Made by a program: the position numbers and the translations under genes. Shown in pieces: positions 7,578 to 9,537 of a stretch of 9,537 bases of DNA (position 1 is the stretch's first letter; every line of letters begins with the position of its first letter). Under the pieces are notes generated by a model. That model was given only the letters and a program-made list of their open reading frames with translations, was not told the origin of the DNA and did not search any database. The stretch is from an uncultured Desulfobacteraceae bacterium. GTDB lineage: Bacteria > Desulfobacterota > Desulfobacteria > Desulfobacterales > UBA2174. The stretch spans positions 1-9,537 of the forward strand of contig CALJLV010000016.1 of the NCBI GenBank assembly GCA_937982505.1, written 5' to 3'.

Positions 7578-7790
7578 TCAAGGCCTGGGTCGGCAGATGG
7601 AGTAGCTTTCGGGGCAGCTGTCCCGGACGCAGGAGACCATCTTGGCCAGCACACGCTGAAAGCGGTCCAGGGTCTGGCAGGTCTCCATGCAGCCGGGAAA
7701 ATCACGGCGCCGGGAACAGCTCCGGCAAGGGCTGCGGGTCACGTCGCCGACCTCGAAGTCGAAGGCGATCTGGCTGGCTTCGCGTTTCAT
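7578..7790 (-). CDS. Small cysteine-rich hypothetical protein
   Basis: A 70-residue protein, not recognised as a named family, that opens MKREASQIAFDFEVGDV. It has seven cysteines: C22-x2-C25, C34-x3-C38, C54, C59 and C66. The first four form a C-x2-C-x8-C-x3-C set that could bind zinc or an Fe-S cluster. There is no signal peptide or membrane segment, so it is probably cytoplasmic. The start is well supported by GAGGAGGG ending 4 nt before the ATG, the strongest ribosome-binding site in the window. It is transcribed away from the zinc-ribbon gene at 8037 and toward the lapE upstream region. I recall similar small Cys-rich proteins in Desulfobacterota, but no function can be assigned. Confidence 0.7.
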   Translation of the reverse strand: MKREASQIAFDFEVGDVTRSPCRSCSRRRDFPGCMETCQTLDRFQRVLAKMVSCVRDSCPESYSICRPRP

Positions 7791-7929
7791 GGCACCCTCC
7801 TCGGCGGTTATTGGGGTCTTGATGGAGCTGCGCCGTCTGCTCCTTTTCCTATCCCGGCCGGGTCAAGATCGCTGTGGCGCAGTGCACCCCAAAACTGTGA
7901 CCGGATACCCGAAGAATGGAGCGGCGACG

Positions 7930-7957
7930 TTGACATTTCCTGTTTCCAGGTTAGGTT
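7930..7957 (+). promoter_or_regulatory. Candidate promoter for the zinc-ribbon gene
   Basis: TTGACA (7930-7935, perfect -35) is followed by a 16-nt spacer and TAGGTT (7952-7957), a weak -10. It sits about 80 bp upstream of ATG 8037 in the 246-bp divergent spacer, an appropriate place for the promoter of that gene. Confidence 0.35.
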
Positions 7958-7967
7958 AGGCCACGCT

Positions 7968-8010
7968 CGGACCGGTGCCCAGCCTCGGTCCGAAACCGGT
8001 TCCGAAACCG
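7968..8010 (+). repeat. Leader hairpin followed by a tandem direct repeat
   Basis: CGGACCG (7968-7974) and CGGTCCG (7986-7992) are perfect inverted arms around an 11-nt loop. TCCGAAACCG then occurs twice, at 7989-7998 and 8001-8010 (12-nt period), and the first copy overlaps the 3' arm of the hairpin. All lie between the candidate promoter and the ribosome-binding site of the next gene, so they would be in its 5' leader. Confidence 0.45.
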
Positions 8011-8036
8011 CCACGCCCAACCCCGGGAGGAATCTC

Positions 8037-8714
8037 ATGGCCTTTGAAACCTTGGAGGAAGTGCGCCAGAAAGTCTTTTCCATGACCAAACCCCAATGCC
8101 CCGCCTGCGGCCAGGAGATGACCATCTACGAGGTGCCGCCCATCAACTTCAGCGACGGGCTCGGATGGGGAGAGCCCTATCTCTTCGTCTGTTTCAACGA
8201 CGAGTGCCCGCTCTACAAGGGCGGGTGGGACCACATCAACGAGACCTACGCCCACAACGCCTCCTACCGGCAGATGTGCTACCCCAGCTCCGGCGTCTTC
8301 GAGGTCATGCCGGTCTTCGGGCCCGAGGGCGGCAAGGGCCAGATCATCGACGACGAGGTGCGCGCGGCCGAAGAGGCCCTGAAAGAGAACATCAAGCGCG
8401 GATTCAACCTGCTGGCCCAGTGCTACGTGGAAAAGGACGGGGTGACGGTGCTGCGCCTGCTCATGGATCCCACCGAACCGGTGCGGGTGCGGCTCAAGGC
8501 GGCCGAGATGATCGGCGACATCGGAGAGCTGGAGGCCATCGAGCCGATCCGCAATCTGCGGGTGGGCAACGAGAAGCTTCAGGAGGCGGTGGCCGGCGCC
8601 GTGACCCACATCCATGAACGCTTCTTTACCCGCGAGTGCCCGTTCTGCGCCGAGATCATCAAGCGCCGGGCCCAGGTCTGCAAGCACTGCGGCAAGGATG
8701 TGGCCGGCCTCTGA
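8037..8714 (+). CDS. Zinc-ribbon protein with HEAT-like middle (UPF0547-type C-terminal zinc finger)
   Basis: A 225-residue, probably cytoplasmic protein of unknown role. The N-terminal region has two cysteine pairs that could bind one metal, C21-x2-C24 and C52-x4-C57. Residues ~110-130 are helical and charged. Residues ~135-198 look like HEAT/armadillo repeats: VTVLRLLMDPTEPVRVRLKA, then a second helical pair around IGELEAIEPI. The C-terminus is a classical zinc ribbon, CPFCAEIIKRRAQVCKHCG (C201, C204, C215, C218), of the UPF0547 type. GGGAGG lies 6 nt before ATG 8037. The frame stays open upstream to 7338, but that extension overlaps the antisense Cys-rich gene and has no domain. The HEAT plus zinc-ribbon make-up suggests a scaffold or assembly factor; this is inference. 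The next gene begins 68 bp later on the same strand. Confidence 0.85.
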   Translation: MAFETLEEVRQKVFSMTKPQCPACGQEMTIYEVPPINFSDGLGWGEPYLFVCFNDECPLYKGGWDHINETYAHNASYRQMCYPSSGVFEVMPVFGPEGGKGQIIDDEVRAAEEALKENIKRGFNLLAQCYVEKDGVTVLRLLMDPTEPVRVRLKAAEMIGDIGELEAIEPIRNLRVGNEKLQEAVAGAVTHIHERFFTRECPFCAEIIKRRAQVCKHCGKDVAGL

Positions 8715-8722
8715 GTCCCCCC

Positions 8723-8754
8723 GGCCGCCCCACTTTCGGCCTGCCGGGGCGGCC
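8723..8754 (+). terminator. Strong GC hairpin after the zinc-ribbon gene
   Basis: GGCCGCCCC (8723-8731) and GGGGCGGCC (8746-8754) are perfect 9-bp arms around a 14-nt loop, starting 9 nt after the TGA. No T-run follows, so it could be a weak terminator, a transcript-end stabiliser, or a hairpin setting relative expression of the two genes. Confidence 0.45.
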
Positions 8755-8782
8755 CGTGCCTGTCTTCCAGCGGAGGTGGTGC

Positions 8783-9537
8783 TTGCCTCTTTCCGTGGTC
8801 GATCTGTATCGAAAGGTGCTGCCGCGCACCAACTGCGGGGATTGCGGGCACCGCACCTGCCTGGCCTTTGCCAGCATGGTGGTCTCGGAAAAGCTGCCCC
8901 TGGATCGTTGTCCCCACCTGGCGGCCGAAACGGTGGCGCGAATCCAGCCCGAACTGGATGCCCAGCACGCGGCGGGCAAGTGGACCCGCCGCGATCTGGC
9001 CGCCGACGCCCTGACCTGGGCCCGGCAACGGGCCGCAGCCATGGCTTTGCCCCAGGTGGCTGAACGCACCGGCGGGACCCTGGCAGAAGCGGACGGCCGG
9101 ACGGTGCTGGTTCTGCCGTACTTCGAGGGAGCGCTCCAGATCGCCAAAGACGGGATCCGCCGCCCCGACGGGGGGGAACCGGACCGCTGGGAGCAGGTCT
9201 TCATCCTCAACCATCTGGCCCAGGGCGGCTCGCGGCAGCCCACCGGCCGCTGGCGGTCCTTTAAGGAAATCCCCAATACGGTCTCCAAGATCAAGTCCAT
9301 GCGGGCGCATGTGGAGGTCCCCCTGGCCGAGCGTTTCTCCGGCCGACGGGACGAACTGGCCCGGCGGGCCCGGGCCGCGGGGGGCGTGGACGCCACCGCC
9401 CGGAGCGCTTCGGCCGATCTGGCCATCGACTTTCAGCCTCTGCCGCGGGTCCCGGTAAGGCTCCTCTTCTGGGACGCCGACCCGGAGGCGCAGTTCGCCG
9501 CCGAGGTCAGGCTCTCCTTTGACGACACCATCGTCGA
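8783..9537 (+). CDS. 4Fe-4S domain / DUF3786-like protein, 3' partial
   Basis: At least 251 residues; the frame is open at the window end. The N-terminus carries NCGDCGHRTC with C18, C21, C26 and C43 (C-x2-C-x4-C-x16-C). This is the four-cysteine Fe-S motif also found at the start of the corrinoid iron-sulfur proteins of acetyl-CoA synthesis (CdhD/AcsC type). The remainder, including TVLVLPYFEGAL, WEQVFILNHLAQGG, GRWRSFKEIP and PVRLLFWDADPEAQF, resembles DUF3786 proteins of anaerobes such as sulfate reducers and acetogens. Function is not established. The start is TTG 8783, chosen because a perfect GGAGGT (8772-8777) lies 5 nt upstream; no ATG lies before the Fe-S motif in this frame, and GTG 8795 is less well placed. 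It may be co-transcribed with the zinc-ribbon gene despite the hairpin between them. Confidence 0.85.
   Translation, partial: MPLSVVDLYRKVLPRTNCGDCGHRTCLAFASMVVSEKLPLDRCPHLAAETVARIQPELDAQHAAGKWTRRDLAADALTWARQRAAAMALPQVAERTGGTLAEADGRTVLVLPYFEGALQIAKDGIRRPDGGEPDRWEQVFILNHLAQGGSRQPTGRWRSFKEIPNTVSKIKSMRAHVEVPLAERFSGRRDELARRARAAGGVDATARSASADLAIDFQPLPRVPVRLLFWDADPEAQFAAEVRLSFDDTIV

Noticed and set aside
7338..8036. In-frame upstream extension of the zinc-ribbon gene to ATG 7338, giving a 458-residue protein
   Set aside because: The extension is low-complexity, overlaps the antisense Cys-rich gene, and includes the promoter-like and repeat elements. ATG 8037 has a good ribbon-family N-terminus and a GGGAGG site.

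Overview
The window comes from a high-GC Gram-negative bacterium. A sulfate-reducing-type Desulfobacterota (former Deltaproteobacteria) is my best guess. That rests on the combination of a DUF3786-like protein with an N-terminal 4Fe-4S domain, a small Cys-rich protein, a UPF0547-type zinc-ribbon protein and an outer-membrane/periplasm secretion system. No rRNA or other marker is present to confirm it. The first 46 bases are not biological: they are an Illumina P7 index adapter left on a contig end. Real sequence starts at about position 47.

Left and centre (47-6861, nearly all on the minus strand): a Lap-type, cyclic-di-GMP-controlled adhesin secretion and release module. Read in the direction of transcription, it has a TolC-family outer-membrane protein (lapE-like), the periplasmic cysteine protease LapG, and the membrane c-di-GMP receptor LapD. 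The gaps are 136 bp and 24 bp, which suggests one operon. A small plus-strand gene (2284-2613) then interrupts, followed by the minus-strand type I secretion ABC transporter LapB, truncated at its last few residues by the adapter. LapB, LapE and an unseen membrane-fusion protein (LapC) would form the export channel for a large RTX-like adhesin. In the known system, LapD bound to c-di-GMP holds LapG at the inner membrane. When c-di-GMP falls, LapG is freed, cuts the adhesin N-terminus and releases the cell from the surface. Neither the adhesin nor LapC is in the window.

Middle (6862-8036): a regulatory or non-coding zone of lower gene density. It holds a long leader upstream of lapE with a candidate promoter and purine-rich GGA-containing repeats, a short palindrome, a small minus-strand Cys-rich protein gene (7578-7790) with a very strong ribosome-binding site, and a divergent spacer with a candidate promoter, hairpin and tandem repeat leading into the next gene.

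Right (8037-9537, plus strand): a protein with an N-terminal zinc-binding region, a HEAT-like middle and a C-terminal zinc ribbon. After a 9-bp-stem hairpin comes a TTG-started 4Fe-4S/DUF3786-like protein that runs off the window end. I saw no rRNA, tRNA, CRISPR array, insertion sequence or phage gene. The long open frames antisense to lapB and lapD/lapG are GC-driven shadows.
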